A stretch of 64,000 nucleotides of DNA from Alloactinosynnema sp. L-07 (GTDB lineage Bacteria > Actinomycetota > Actinomycetes > Mycobacteriales > Pseudonocardiaceae): positions 4,650,001-4,714,000 of the forward strand of contig NZ_LN850107.1 of assembly GCF_900070365.1 (NCBI RefSeq), in the 5' to 3' direction. The translations under genes were made by a program, and so were the position numbers. Shown piece after piece: positions 32,631 through 41,676 of this stretch. Numbering within the stretch: the first letter of the stretch is position 1; every line of letters begins with the position of its first letter. Under the pieces are notes generated by a model. It was not told the origin of the DNA and did not search any database. It saw only the letters and a list, made by a program, of their open reading frames with translations.

Positions 32631-34095
32631 ACCGCTGCGTCCCGACGGGACCGCCGTCCGCGTCGGCGACATCGTCGTCGTCTCACCGGGCCTGACCGGC
32701 AGGGTGGAGGTGCTGCCGCCGGGCAGCGAGGGGATGAGGGCCGCCGAGGACGCGCGGGCGGTGCTGCTGGCTGCGTTGGCGAGGGAAGGGTTCTCCGAGC
32801 AGCTCACCGTCCGGCTCATCGATCCGGTCGAGGTCCCGGAACTGGCTTCCGGGACGAGCCGGGCGACCAGCCTTGGCGAACCTGCGATCACGGTGGAGGT
32901 TCCCGGGCCGGGCGCCGGTCTTGGTCAGCTCATCCTCGCGGCCGATGAGGACGGGGCGCTGAGTTGGCACCTGCCTGACGACATCGACCCCGTCGACGTC
33001 CCGGACCGGGGCGGTGACCGCCGCACGTATACCTTTGTCCGCGCCGTCGCGCCGGTCGACCCCGGCGCTTCGCGCGGGTTGATCGGCGCGGTGGGGTCGA
33101 AGTTGTTGAAGGTACTCGTGTTTCCGCTCATCGATCCGGTGCTTGGCAAGGTCGGCGATCACTTTGTCAGCCGTTGGGAGCAGCACAATCGGCCGGTTCG
33201 GTTGCGACAGTTCACTGTGGGCGGTCATCGGGAGTCGTCGGCGGCGTCGGTTGATTGGTCCTCGCTGAGCGCGGGACCTGCTCTGTTGTTCCTGCATGGC
33301 ACTGGAAGTCAGAGTCATACCGGGTTTCATGGGGTTTCGGACGAGGTTCTGTCTACTTTGCACACTCGGTATGGTGGTCGGGTCTTTGCCTATGACCATC
33401 ACACGATCGCGACGGATCCTGTGGCCAACGCGCGTTCGTTGGTCGCGCAGATTCCTGTTGACGCTGGGCTACGGCTTGACATTGTTGCCCATTCGCGCGG
33501 CGGGCTTGTCGGGCGGGTGTTGTGCGAGTTGCCGGGGGAGATCGGGCTGACGACGGAGCGGATGAGTGTACGCACGTTGGTCATGGTCGCGACGCCGAAC
33601 GCTGGCACTCCGCTGTGCGATCCGGCTCATGTGGCGAAGTGGCTTGATCGGATGACGAATCTGCTGCAGTGGGTGCCGGACAATGGAATCACTGACATGT
33701 TGGACGTCGTACTGACGGTGGTCAAGCAGGTGGCGGTGGGGGCGTTCCGGGGGCTTTCGGGGTTGATGTCCATGGATCCCAAGGGTTCTTTCCTTGAGCG
33801 GCTCAATCAGCCTTCGGCTCACTCGGTTGCTTACCGTGCTTTGGCGTCGAACTATGATCCGCCGAAGGGGTCATCGCTGTTGCGCAGCGCCCGGAACGTG
33901 GCGACGGACTCGGTGTTCGGCTCGGCCCACAATGATCTCGTTGTTCCGACTGATGGTGTGTTCGCTGCGAACGGTGCTTTCGGTTTCCCGGTGGGGGAAG
34001 TCGAGCTGTTCGACGCCGAGGTCGGCGTGGATCACAGTGGGTACTGGACTCAGCCGAGGTTCGCCGCCGCTGTCGACCGCTGGCTGGTCGGCTGA
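32623..34095 (+). CDS. alpha/beta-hydrolase (lipase-like) partner of the CHAT protease
   Basis: The 490-residue protein has an N-terminal region of about 220 residues with no clear homology (VGDIVVVSPGLTGRVEVLPP, RAVLLAALAREG) and a PGAP1/DUF7379-like alpha/beta-hydrolase domain after it. The oxyanion region is LLFLHGTGSQSHTGF, the nucleophile Ser291 is in VAHSRGGLVG, the acid is Asp438 in SAHNDLVVP and the histidine His471 is in VGVDHSGYW. The domain would act on lipids or esters. Start and frame overlap the CHAT stop. The long unassigned N-terminus could be an inhibitory part removed by the protease. Toxicity and the target are untested. Confidence 0.87.
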   Translation: MAEPLRPDGTAVRVGDIVVVSPGLTGRVEVLPPGSEGMRAAEDARAVLLAALAREGFSEQLTVRLIDPVEVPELASGTSRATSLGEPAITVEVPGPGAGLGQLILAADEDGALSWHLPDDIDPVDVPDRGGDRRTYTFVRAVAPVDPGASRGLIGAVGSKLLKVLVFPLIDPVLGKVGDHFVSRWEQHNRPVRLRQFTVGGHRESSAASVDWSSLSAGPALLFLHGTGSQSHTGFHGVSDEVLSTLHTRYGGRVFAYDHHTIATDPVANARSLVAQIPVDAGLRLDIVAHSRGGLVGRVLCELPGEIGLTTERMSVRTLVMVATPNAGTPLCDPAHVAKWLDRMTNLLQWVPDNGITDMLDVVLTVVKQVAVGAFRGLSGLMSMDPKGSFLERLNQPSAHSVAYRALASNYDPPKGSSLLRSARNVATDSVFGSAHNDLVVPTDGVFAANGAFGFPVGEVELFDAEVGVDHSGYWTQPRFAAAVDRWLVG

Positions 34096-34102
34096 GAATC
34101 GA

Positions 34103-34843
34103 TCAGCGCGGCATCCGACGCCAGAGCGGGCGGGGCAGGAGTCGCAGCAGGGCGAACAGGGGGCGCAGGACGCCGGGTACCCAGACCTCTTGGCGGCCCT
34201 TGGCCAACGCCCGGACGGTGGCCTCGGCGACCTGGTCCGGGGTGCTGGAGAACGGTGCGGGGGTCATGCCGTCGGTCATCCTGCCGATGACGAAACCTGG
34301 ACGGACCAGCAGCACTCGGACACCTGAGCCCGCCAGCGCGTCGGTGAGCCCGCAGGTGAAGCCGTCGAGGCCCGCTTTGGCCGAACCGTAGACGTAGTTG
34401 GCCTTGCGCACGCGCATGCCCGCGACCGACGAGTACACGACGATCGTTCCGCGTCCCTGCTCTCGCATCATCGCGGCGAGGTGGGTCAGGATGGCCACCT
34501 GCGCGACATAGTCGGTGTGGACTACGGCCACCGCGTGCGCGGCGTCGGTCTCGGCGCGTTTTTGGTCGCCGAGGATTCCGAAGGCGATCACCGCCGTGTC
34601 GATTGGTCCGTGTTCTGCCACGATCCCGTCAAGGACCGGGCGGTGGGTGTCGAGGGCGTCGGCGTCGAACTCGATTTGGTCGACAGTGGTCGCGCCTGCG
34701 GCCCGGACTGACGCCGCCTCGGCTTTGAGGTCGTTGCTGCGGCGGGCGGCCAGGACGACGGTTCGCGCTCCCCGCTCGGCCAGTCGCCGCGCGACGGCGA
34801 CGCCGATCTCGCTGCGTCCGCCGAGGATCACCACAGGTCCCAT
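34103..34843 (-). CDS. DprE2-like short-chain dehydrogenase
   Basis: The 246-residue SDR has an N-terminal VVILGGRSEIGVAVARRLAE, the NAG-like region and a YxxxK site in ANYVYGSAKAGLDGFTCGL. The C-terminus is LRPLFALLRLLPRPLWRRMPR. This resembles DprE2, which reduces the keto intermediate of decaprenylphosphoryl-arabinose formation, but the partner DprE1 is not here. An extended frame upstream is open, yet the ATG at 34843 begins the conserved fold. It runs convergent to the hydrolase gene with only 7 bases between stops. Confidence 0.8.
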   Translation of the reverse strand: MGPVVILGGRSEIGVAVARRLAERGARTVVLAARRSNDLKAEAASVRAAGATTVDQIEFDADALDTHRPVLDGIVAEHGPIDTAVIAFGILGDQKRAETDAAHAVAVVHTDYVAQVAILTHLAAMMREQGRGTIVVYSSVAGMRVRKANYVYGSAKAGLDGFTCGLTDALAGSGVRVLLVRPGFVIGRMTDGMTPAPFSSTPDQVAEATVRALAKGRQEVWVPGVLRPLFALLRLLPRPLWRRMPR

Positions 34844-35337
34844 TGGGCCAGTCTGCCGGGCGGCGCGGGTGATCGACACGGCGGGTTCCGGACGGCCCAC
34901 GATGATCGAGTGACGTGTCGGAAAATGACTACTCGCCGTCGCCATTACGACTGGATCGAGTGGATTTCGCGAGGTTATCACCAGCCCATCCGGTGACTGC
35001 CGAACACCATTTCCCGGTGATAACTTCACAGGGTCGGCAGCCAGCGGACAACGCGAAATCTCGATGAGAGAACACAGAGGACGTCGAGACGCGGGTCGGG
35101 ACTCCGCGCCATCGGCCGACGCTTCCACACACTAGATGATTGATTCCTGACTATCGCCTGGTATCGGCTGGTCCACGGCGTCGCTGCCAAGGCGCAGGGA
35201 CAGCGCGCGTACCGGGTGTACGTGGCTGTTCCTGTAACGCGGGCAGCGGCGTCGTGGGCCGGTCGAGACCTGGTGATAGTCAGGAATCAATCATCTAGGC
35301 CTATTTCCCCATGCCCGCGAGGAGATCGACCACCACC
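34844..35337. other. 494-base gene-free region before the prenyl synthase
   Basis: The left part holds an inverted pair GGTTATCACC/GGTGATAACT (about 34974 and 35025). The right part is filled by the 166-base imperfect palindrome at 35132-35297. No convincing coding frame is seen. Confidence 0.6.
35132..35297. repeat. 166-bp imperfect palindrome with perfect 24-bp ends (MITE-like)
   Basis: The ends are perfect inverted copies over 24 bp (CTAGATGATTGATTCCTGAC plus CTATC-type continuation on the left, mirrored at 35274-35297). Partial mirror symmetry continues all the way in (GCCTGGTATCGGCTGGTCC against its partner) to a centre near 35215 with GTAC-N5-GTAC. The ends begin and finish with CTAG. 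It has no coding capacity. Its size, full-length symmetry and terminal repeats suggest a MITE. It sits about 40 bases before the prenyl synthase start and may affect its expression. Confidence 0.75.
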
Positions 35338-36378
35338 ATGGCACCCACCGAGGTGATCACCGGGTTCCGTTCGGCGCGTGCGGTGCTCTCCCAGAGCCGC
35401 TCGCTGCTCGACCCCGCCATCCGCGCCGCCGTCGACTCGTTGCCCGCGACGATGCGGCGCATCGCCGGGTATCACTTCGGCTGGTGGGACGAACACGGCG
35501 GGCCGGTGCACGCCGACAGCGGCAAGGCGATCCGTCCGGCCCTGGTGCTCACCTCAGCCGAGGCGGTCGGCGGATCGCCGCGCGACGCCGTGCCCGCGGC
35601 GGTGGCGGTGGAGCTGGTCCACAACTTCACCCTGCTGCACGACGACGTCATGGACGGCGACCGGACCCGCAGGCACCGCCCGACCGCGTGGACCGTCTTC
35701 GGTCTCGGCCCCGCGATTCTCGCGGGCGACTCCCTGCTCACGCTGGCCTACGACGTGCTGGCCGCCACCGGGCATCCCCGCGCGCAGGACGCCTCCAGGG
35801 TCATGTCCGCCGCCGTGTTGGCGGTGCAGGAGGGCCAGGCCACCGACCTGGCCTTCGAGAAGCGCGCCGACGTCACCCTCGCCGAGTGCGTGCGGATGGC
35901 CGAGGGCAAGACCGGCGCCCTGCTCGGCTGCGCCGCCGCGGTCGGCGCGCTCTTCGGCGGCGGCGGCGCACCCCAGGTCGACCACCTCCGCCGCTTCGGC
36001 GAACGCGTGGGCCTGGCCTTCCAACTGGTCGACGACCTGCTCGGCATCTGGGGCGATCCGACCGCCACCGGCAAATCGGTGTACTCGGATCTGGAGAGCC
36101 GCAAGAAGTCCCTGCCGGTCGTGGCCGCGCTCAGCTCCAACACGCCCGCGAGCCGCGAACTCGCCACGATCTACCACCGTCGCACCCCCCTGTCCGCCGC
36201 CGAGTTGGTCCGCGCCGCCGAGCTGATCGAACGGGCAGGCGCGCGCACCTGGGCCCAGGCCCATGCCGACGGAGTCTTGACCGACGCCCTTACCCACCTC
36301 GACCAAGCCGCGCCCGCCCCGCGCGCCGCCGCCGAGCTGACCGCGCTGGCCCACCTGACCGTCCGCCGCGACCACTGA
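35338..36378 (+). CDS. polyprenyl (geranylgeranyl/farnesyl-type) diphosphate synthase
   Basis: The 346-residue trans-prenyltransferase has the first aspartate-rich motif LLHDDVMDGD and the second LVDDLLGIWGD. Between them are KAIRPALVLTSAEAVGG and QGQATDLAFEKR. It condenses IPP with an allylic diphosphate to make the C15-C20 chain. The ATG at 35338 has GGAG 13 bases upstream, and an in-frame ATG at 35311 would add nine residues. It is followed by a second IspH, so the two genes would raise precursor supply for the prenylating enzymes at 40-43 kb. Confidence 0.93.
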   Translation: MAPTEVITGFRSARAVLSQSRSLLDPAIRAAVDSLPATMRRIAGYHFGWWDEHGGPVHADSGKAIRPALVLTSAEAVGGSPRDAVPAAVAVELVHNFTLLHDDVMDGDRTRRHRPTAWTVFGLGPAILAGDSLLTLAYDVLAATGHPRAQDASRVMSAAVLAVQEGQATDLAFEKRADVTLAECVRMAEGKTGALLGCAAAVGALFGGGGAPQVDHLRRFGERVGLAFQLVDDLLGIWGDPTATGKSVYSDLESRKKSLPVVAALSSNTPASRELATIYHRRTPLSAAELVRAAELIERAGARTWAQAHADGVLTDALTHLDQAAPAPRAAAELTALAHLTVRRDH

Positions 36379-36396
36379 TCCACGGAGGCCGTGACA

Positions 36397-37560
36397 ATGC
36401 CCGATCCCACCGCACCGGTCACCGTCGCCGATCACCTCGTCGGCGACGACACCCTGCCCTGTCCCGCCGCCCCGCTCATCGAGGGAACGCTGCGCAGGCA
36501 AGGCAAATCCACCCGCCGCGGCCCGCTGACCACCGGTCAGGCGACGGCCTGGGTGTCCCTGTCCCGCGACACCGCGATCGCCGTCGACAGCCAGACCGCG
36601 CACAACGCTCTAGCCCACTGGATCGCCGTCAGCGGCCCGAGGCGCATCCTGCTGGCCGCCCCGCGGGCGTTCTGCGCGGGCGTCGAGCGGGCCATCGACA
36701 TCGTCGACCGGGCGCTTGAAGACGGCCCGGTGCACGTCCGCAAACAGATCGTCCACAACGTCCACGTGGTCAACGAACTCAGCGCGCGCGGCGCGATCTT
36801 CGTCGACGAACTCGACGCGGTGCCCGACAACGCCACCGTCGTCTTCTCCGCGCACGGTGTCGCGCCCTCAGTGCGCGAGGACGCTGGCAGGCGCGGCCTC
36901 CAGGTCATCGACGCCACGTGTCCGCTGGTCGCCAAAGTGCACGCCGAAGCCATCCGGTTCGCCCACCGGGGCGACACGATCCTGTTCATCGGCCACGCGG
37001 GCCACGAGGAGACCGAAGGCACCCTCGGCGAGGTCCCGGACCGCACCATCCTCGTCCAGTCCGCCGCCGAGGCCGCCACGGTCACCGTCCCCGACCCGAG
37101 CCGCGTCGCCTACCTCACCCAGACCACGCTCGCCGTGGACGAGACCGCCGAGATCATCGACGTGCTGCGCGCCCGGTTCCCCGACTTGAAGGGCCCCGGC
37201 TCGGACGACATCTGCTACGCCACCACCAACCGCCAGGACGCGTTGCTGGCCATCGCCGCCGACTCGGACCTGGTGCTGGTGGTGGGATCGGCCAACTCGT
37301 CCAACTCACAGCGGCTGGTCGAACTCGCGAACCGCCAAGGCACACCCGCCCACCTGATCGACGACGCCGCGGGCATCCGCTCGGAGTGGCTGGAAGACGC
37401 CCACACCATCGGAATCACCGCGGGTGCCTCGGCACCGCCGACCCTGGTCGACGAGGTCGTCGCCGCGATCGGCGGCCTCGGCACCATCACCGTCACCGAG
37501 TACGAAACCGCGCGCGAAACCATCCACTTCACCCTGCCCGGCCAAATCAGACGGGACTGA
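36397..37560 (+). CDS. ispH: 4-hydroxy-3-methylbut-2-enyl diphosphate reductase with N-terminal extension
   Basis: The 387-residue protein has the three conserved cysteines that hold the Fe-S cluster: Cys93 (AFCAGV), Cys175 (DATCPL) and Cys273 ([10 protein letters not shown]). The catalytic region is present: [24 protein letters not shown]. It makes IPP/DMAPP in the last MEP step. About 75 extra residues at the N-terminus ([20 protein letters not shown]) are absent in the common form. GGAGG is 8 bases before the ATG at 36397. It is 18 bases past the prenyl synthase gene. Having it outside a general housekeeping context suggests a pathway-dedicated copy. Confidence 0.94.
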   Translation: MPDPTAPVTVADHLVGDDTLPCPAAPLIEGTLRRQGKSTRRGPLTTGQATAWVSLSRDTAIAVDSQTAHNALAHWIAVSGPRRILLAAPRAFCAGVERAIDIVDRALEDGPVHVRKQIVHNVHVVNELSARGAIFVDELDAVPDNATVVFSAHGVAPSVREDAGRRGLQVIDATCPLVAKVHAEAIRFAHRGDTILFIGHAGHEETEGTLGEVPDRTILVQSAAEAATVTVPDPSRVAYLTQTTLAVDETAEIIDVLRARFPDLKGPGSDDICYATTNRQDALLAIAADSDLVLVVGSANSSNSQRLVELANRQGTPAHLIDDAAGIRSEWLEDAHTIGITAGASAPPTLVDEVVAAIGGLGTITVTEYETARETIHFTLPGQIRRD

Positions 37561-38008
37561 GCCTGCCCGCCACCCCAAGCCGATTGAACGCGTTGATCAC
37601 CGTCAGCGTCCACATCAGACACGCCAGCTCGGCCTGGTCGAACTCCGTCGACGCGACCGCGTAGACCTCGTCCGGCACGTGCGACTCCGACAGCAGCGTC
37701 ATCGACTCGGCCAGCGCCAGCGCCGCCCGCTCGCGCGAGGTGAAGAACGGCGTGTCCCGCCAGACCGTCACCGCGTGCAGCCGACGCGGCGTCTCGCCCG
37801 CTTCCACCGCGGCCGTAGAGTGCAGGTCGACGCAGAACGCGCAGCCGTTGAGCTGGGAGGCACGGATGCGCACCAGTTCCAGCAGCCGCCGCTCCAAACC
37901 CGCGTCCACCGCAGCGCGGTCCGCGGCCGTGTGCAGCTCCAACAGCTTGCGATACAGCTCCGGCGCCGCGGTCGTCGCCTGGACCCGGGTCGCTTCCATC
38001 ACGTCCAT
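37547..38008 (-). CDS. AhpD/carboxymuconolactone decarboxylase-family protein
   Basis: The 153-residue protein has the CxxC core [15 protein letters not shown] and flanking helices [11 protein letters not shown] and [16 protein letters not shown] typical of AhpD-like alkylhydroperoxidase-fold proteins. It is probably a redox-active peroxidase or a small decarboxylase-type enzyme. GGGAG lies 6 bases before the ATG at 38008, which is inside the end of the ligase gene. Its 3' end overlaps the IspH 3' end by 14 bases, in convergent orientation. It is the last gene of the leftward operon. Confidence 0.85.
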   Translation of the reverse strand: MDVMEATRVQATTAAPELYRKLLELHTAADRAAVDAGLERRLLELVRIRASQLNGCAFCVDLHSTAAVEAGETPRRLHAVTVWRDTPFFTSRERAALALAESMTLLSESHVPDEVYAVASTEFDQAELACLMWTLTVINAFNRLGVAGRLSPV

Positions 38009-39585
38009 CGTCCGCTCCCAAAGGTGTCGTGGCCGCGCCGGATCAGCGTGCGCAGCTCCATCCGTCGCACCTTGCCGGTGCCGGTCCGCGGGATCTCGTC
38101 CCAGGTCAGCACGATCGGGTCGGCCAGCGCGGGCAGGTCACGCAGCGCGTGCGCCCAGCCCCGCCGATCGAGCGCGCCGCCGTCGGTGACCAGTACCGGC
38201 ACCGGCAGCTCACCCGGCGTCCCCAGGATCACGCACTCGACCACGGAGGGCAGCCGGTCCTCGATCACGTCCTCCAGTTCGACGCAGCTCTGCCCGGGGA
38301 TGACGTCGACCTCGCGGTCCAGCAGCAGGTAGGCCCCGGTCCGGGTGCGCACGCCGACGTCGCCGGTGTTCCACCACCCGCCGACGACCTTGGCGTCCCA
38401 CCGCTCCTGCTCACCCACGTACCCCAGGCACCGCACCTTCGTCCGCGCCAACACCAAACCCGGCTGACCAGCGGGAACAGGCCGGAACGTGCGCGGATCG
38501 ACCACCCGCAGCCGCATCCGCCCCGGCACCGGACGGCCCAGATTCCGGGTCGAGGGGTGCCGCGCGTCGCGTTCGGCGACCGAGCGGCGGGTGAGGAAAC
38601 GGAACGTGAGCGGCCCGGTCTCGGTCTGCCCCCACACCTGCACCCACAGCGGCCGCCGCGCTGTCGCGCCGAGGAACGCGCGCACGGTCGGCGGATGCAT
38701 GGCGTCGAAGGTGCTGACGTAGAGCCGGACATCGCGGAACGGGTTGTCGGCACGCTCGGCCAGCGGCTGCCAGCGCACGAAGATCGACGGCAGCGCCTCC
38801 AGCGTGGTCGGCGGATGCGCCCGCAGTACCGGTTCGGCCCCGTCGGCGTCGGCGATGACCACCACCTTGCGCGGCGCGAGCCACAGCACGCTGGCCGTCC
38901 ACGGGATCGCCCGACCGTGGCAGTAGGCCAGGGCCGAGCACACCGTGTCGGTGGGTTTGGACGACACCACCGGCAGGCGGGCCGCCTCGGTGGCGGCGAG
39001 GCCGTGGATGAGCGTCCGGGTGCTGTGCATGACCAGCTTGGGCGTGCCGGTGGTCCCCGAGGTGTGGTTGACGACCAAGGGGTCATCGGGGTCGCGCGAG
39101 ACCGGTCGCGGCGGTTCGTGCCCGCGCAGCCGATCCAGGTCGAGCGCGCCGGGGTGCGGTCCGTCGAGGGTGAGCGTGCGCCGGGCGAAGCCCATCAGGT
39201 CGGTCTCGTTGTCGCGGGCGTGGTCGAGCACCGCGTGGGTGGTGACCAGCAGCGCCGGGTCGAGCCGCTTGAGCAGCAGTTGCAGGGTCTCGGGGGTCAG
39301 GTGGTCCGACAGCAGCGCGGGCACCGCGCCGACCCTCGCCGCCGCGCAGGCCAGCAGCACGTAGTCCCAATGGTTCTCTTTGACCACCGCGACCCGGTCG
39401 CCGGGCCGCACCCCGGCCGCGTGCAGCCACCCCGCCGCGCCGCGCACCAGGGCGGCCAGTTCCCCGACGTCGTAGGTGGTCCCGTGGTCGGGCGCGATGT
39501 CGAGCGGCCTGCTCAGTTCGACGACCGTGCTGACACCCCGGTCGACCAGGTCGTCGAACAGCGTGCCCAGATCGGTGGGCTTCAT
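37999..39585 (-). CDS. AMP-dependent acyl-CoA synthetase/ligase
   Basis: The 528-residue ANL-family enzyme has the P-loop VNHTSGTTGTPKLVMHS, the A5/A7-like QVWGQTETGPLTF and WNTGDVG, and the C-terminal lysine context RTGTGKVRRMELR. It would activate a carboxylate as acyl-AMP and pass it to CoA or a carrier. It overlaps the methyltransferase stop by four bases, so it is coupled to it. In this operon it probably activates the acid that is joined to the amino-cyclitol or amino-sugar-like unit. Substrate unknown. Confidence 0.92.
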   Translation of the reverse strand: MKPTDLGTLFDDLVDRGVSTVVELSRPLDIAPDHGTTYDVGELAALVRGAAGWLHAAGVRPGDRVAVVKENHWDYVLLACAAARVGAVPALLSDHLTPETLQLLLKRLDPALLVTTHAVLDHARDNETDLMGFARRTLTLDGPHPGALDLDRLRGHEPPRPVSRDPDDPLVVNHTSGTTGTPKLVMHSTRTLIHGLAATEAARLPVVSSKPTDTVCSALAYCHGRAIPWTASVLWLAPRKVVVIADADGAEPVLRAHPPTTLEALPSIFVRWQPLAERADNPFRDVRLYVSTFDAMHPPTVRAFLGATARRPLWVQVWGQTETGPLTFRFLTRRSVAERDARHPSTRNLGRPVPGRMRLRVVDPRTFRPVPAGQPGLVLARTKVRCLGYVGEQERWDAKVVGGWWNTGDVGVRTRTGAYLLLDREVDVIPGQSCVELEDVIEDRLPSVVECVILGTPGELPVPVLVTDGGALDRRGWAHALRDLPALADPIVLTWDEIPRTGTGKVRRMELRTLIRRGHDTFGSGRWT

Positions 39586-40355
39586 CCGGTGTCCTTCCTG
39601 CCGACGACGGTCACCATCACCTGCGACAGCCAGCGGTGCCGCGTGTCCATCAGGTCGGCCACCGCCCGGTCGATGTCCACTTCAGACACTGTGCCGCGGG
39701 CAAGCATCGCGGGCCGCAGGTGCGCCAGCCAGAGCGCGAACCACCGGCCCCCGTCGCTCCCGCCGCGCACGACCTCGGCCCGCCCGACGGCCCGCACGTC
39801 GACCAACCCGGCCGCCTCGACGAGGTCGACGTCGAGCAGACCGCAGCGCGGGTGGTAGCCCGCGTCCGCCATCACGTCATACGCCGCGCGTTTCACCTCG
39901 GGGTGGAACGGCCCGTTCGCGTGACTGAACAGCGAAGTCGTGTCCGTGTCCTCCAGCACCAGGTGGCCGCCCGGCCGCAGGGACCGGCACAGCGCGGCGA
40001 CCGCGGCGGGCCGGTCGCCGACGTGCTGCATGACCAGCCTGCCGTGGACGAGGTCGAAGTCGCCGGGCAGCACGTCGGCGCCGATGTCGAGTTCGCGGAC
40101 ATCGACCCCGCGCAGCCCGACCAGCCGCGACACGTCCAGGTCGACCGCCGTGACCTCGGCCCCACGCCCGGCCAACCAGGCCGCGATCGACCCGCGACCG
40201 GCGCCGACCTCCAGACACCGCCAGCCCGGCCCCACGTCCAGGTCGGCCAAGGTCGCCTTGGTTCCCTTGTCCCACAAGGACTCACCGAGCCGCAGCCGTT
40301 CACCTTCCCGCTCGAAGGACGTGCCGAAGACGTAGCGGACCGCGGTCTCAGCCAC
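39582..40355 (-). CDS. class I SAM-dependent methyltransferase
   Basis: The 257-residue protein has motif I CLEVGAGRGSIAAWLAGRGA, an acidic TAVDLDVSR, then DFDLVHGRLVMQHV and LRPGGHLVLEDTDT. This is the order of UbiE-like methyltransferases. It lies between an FAD oxidoreductase and the ligase with 8- and 4-base overlaps, so it is made with them. A role in O-, N- or C-methylation of the locus product is expected. Nothing in the sequence fixes the target atom. Confidence 0.9.
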   Translation of the reverse strand: MAETAVRYVFGTSFEREGERLRLGESLWDKGTKATLADLDVGPGWRCLEVGAGRGSIAAWLAGRGAEVTAVDLDVSRLVGLRGVDVRELDIGADVLPGDFDLVHGRLVMQHVGDRPAAVAALCRSLRPGGHLVLEDTDTTSLFSHANGPFHPEVKRAAYDVMADAGYHPRCGLLDVDLVEAAGLVDVRAVGRAEVVRGGSDGGRWFALWLAHLRPAMLARGTVSEVDIDRAVADLMDTRHRWLSQVMVTVVGRKDTG

Positions 40356-41676
40356 CGAACACCGCCAACGCGCTATCCGACCCGACCAACAGCCGATCCG
40401 CGGTCATCTCGGCCGACCGAATCGCACCCTCACTGCTCGGCCGCAACACGCACCAGTCACCGGCGTACTCCACAGTGGACACCGGCCGGTGCAGAAAGTC
40501 CCGGTATTCGTCCAAAGCCGCCGCTGTCGGCATCGGCAGACCATGCCGATAGCGGACCACCACCGACACCCGGCACGCCGAGGCCAACTCCGGCAGGTAG
40601 CGGGCGGCGTGCGACATCAGCAGGTCGGAGACCTCCTCGTTCGGGGCGTCGATCAGGCCATCGGCGACGGCCGCTCCCGCGAACAAGGTCACCAGTCCTC
40701 GACCCGCGGGCGCCCGACCTGGCTTGCGGTGGTCGATGAGGAGGCCCGCGAACGCCGGGTTCTCCACCGACGGCACCGCGATCCCCCACGCGGGACTTCC
40801 GCCGATCGGCTCGATCGGGCGGTCCAGCAGGCAGATCACCTTGACCATCGGCCGGAACTGGCACGCGCGCACGAAGTCGGGCGCGTCCGCGTGCAGTTCC
40901 GCCGCCACCGGGGCGGGCACGCACAGCACGACCGTGCGCGCGCTCAGCGGCGCTCCGTCGACTACCAGCGTCGCGTCCCGTTCGCCCGCGACGACCTCGT
41001 GGACGGTGACGCCGGTGCTCACGTCGACCCGTGCGGCGATCTGCCGGGCGAGGGTGTCCATGCCGTGCCGCCAGGTGCGGAACGTGCGGGTGGGGCCGAC
41101 CGCGAGCAGGTGGCTCATCAGCGGTCCGGCCGCCGCCCGTTCGGTGTCCCAGCCGAAGAAGCCGCCCGCCATCGGCTGCAGCAGATAGTCGTGCACGTCG
41201 GGGTGGTAGCGGCGCGCGAGTTCGCGGACGGTGGTCGAGCCGAGCGGGGTGCGGTCGGGCCGGTCGACGTCGTAGGAGCGCTTGCGCAGGCCGGAGCCCA
41301 CCATCAGCTTGGCCAGGCTCGCGCGACCGCTCACCGACATCCCCGCGCCCTTGATGAGCCCGCCGAGATCGCCGACGCCGGGGTGGGCCACGCCTTCGCG
41401 CCACATCGCCAGGGGTGTGCCGAGCAGCGGCGCGTCGGCCTGGCTCAGGCCCAGTTCCCCGGCCAGCCGCCAGGTCGCGTCGTAGCCATGGGTGCCGACC
41501 ATCTCGGCGCCCGTGTCGATGACGTAGCCCTCGCGCCGCACCGTGCGCATCCGGCCGCCGACGTGGGGGCTGGACTCGAACACGTGCACCGACCGGCCCG
41601 CCGCGCGCAGCCGGTGGGCGAGGGCGAGGCCGGAGATGCCCGCGCCGACGATCGCGACGTCCAGGTCCGCGCTCAC
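40348..41676 (-). CDS. NAD(P)/FAD-dependent oxidoreductase (amine oxidase/desaturase-like)
   Basis: The 442-residue flavoprotein has the N-terminal FAD motif VAIVGAGISGLALAHRLRAAG and GGRMRTVRREGYVIDTGAEM. Its C-terminus is VEYAGDWC, SSEGAIRSAEMTADRLL, as in protoporphyrinogen oxidase- and phytoene-desaturase-like enzymes. It could desaturate or oxidise a prenyl-bearing substrate. The GTG at 41676 overlaps the UbiA stop by four bases, with GGGAGGG upstream. It is the third gene of the leftward operon. Confidence 0.9.
   Translation of the reverse strand: MSADLDVAIVGAGISGLALAHRLRAAGRSVHVFESSPHVGGRMRTVRREGYVIDTGAEMVGTHGYDATWRLAGELGLSQADAPLLGTPLAMWREGVAHPGVGDLGGLIKGAGMSVSGRASLAKLMVGSGLRKRSYDVDRPDRTPLGSTTVRELARRYHPDVHDYLLQPMAGGFFGWDTERAAAGPLMSHLLAVGPTRTFRTWRHGMDTLARQIAARVDVSTGVTVHEVVAGERDATLVVDGAPLSARTVVLCVPAPVAAELHADAPDFVRACQFRPMVKVICLLDRPIEPIGGSPAWGIAVPSVENPAFAGLLIDHRKPGRAPAGRGLVTLFAGAAVADGLIDAPNEEVSDLLMSHAARYLPELASACRVSVVVRYRHGLPMPTAAALDEYRDFLHRPVSTVEYAGDWCVLRPSSEGAIRSAEMTADRLLVGSDSALAVFGG

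Noticed and set aside
35311..35337. ATG at 35311 as the prenyl synthase start
   Set aside because: No Shine-Dalgarno-like sequence precedes it and it adds nine residues before the family N-terminus; 35338 is preferred, though not certain.
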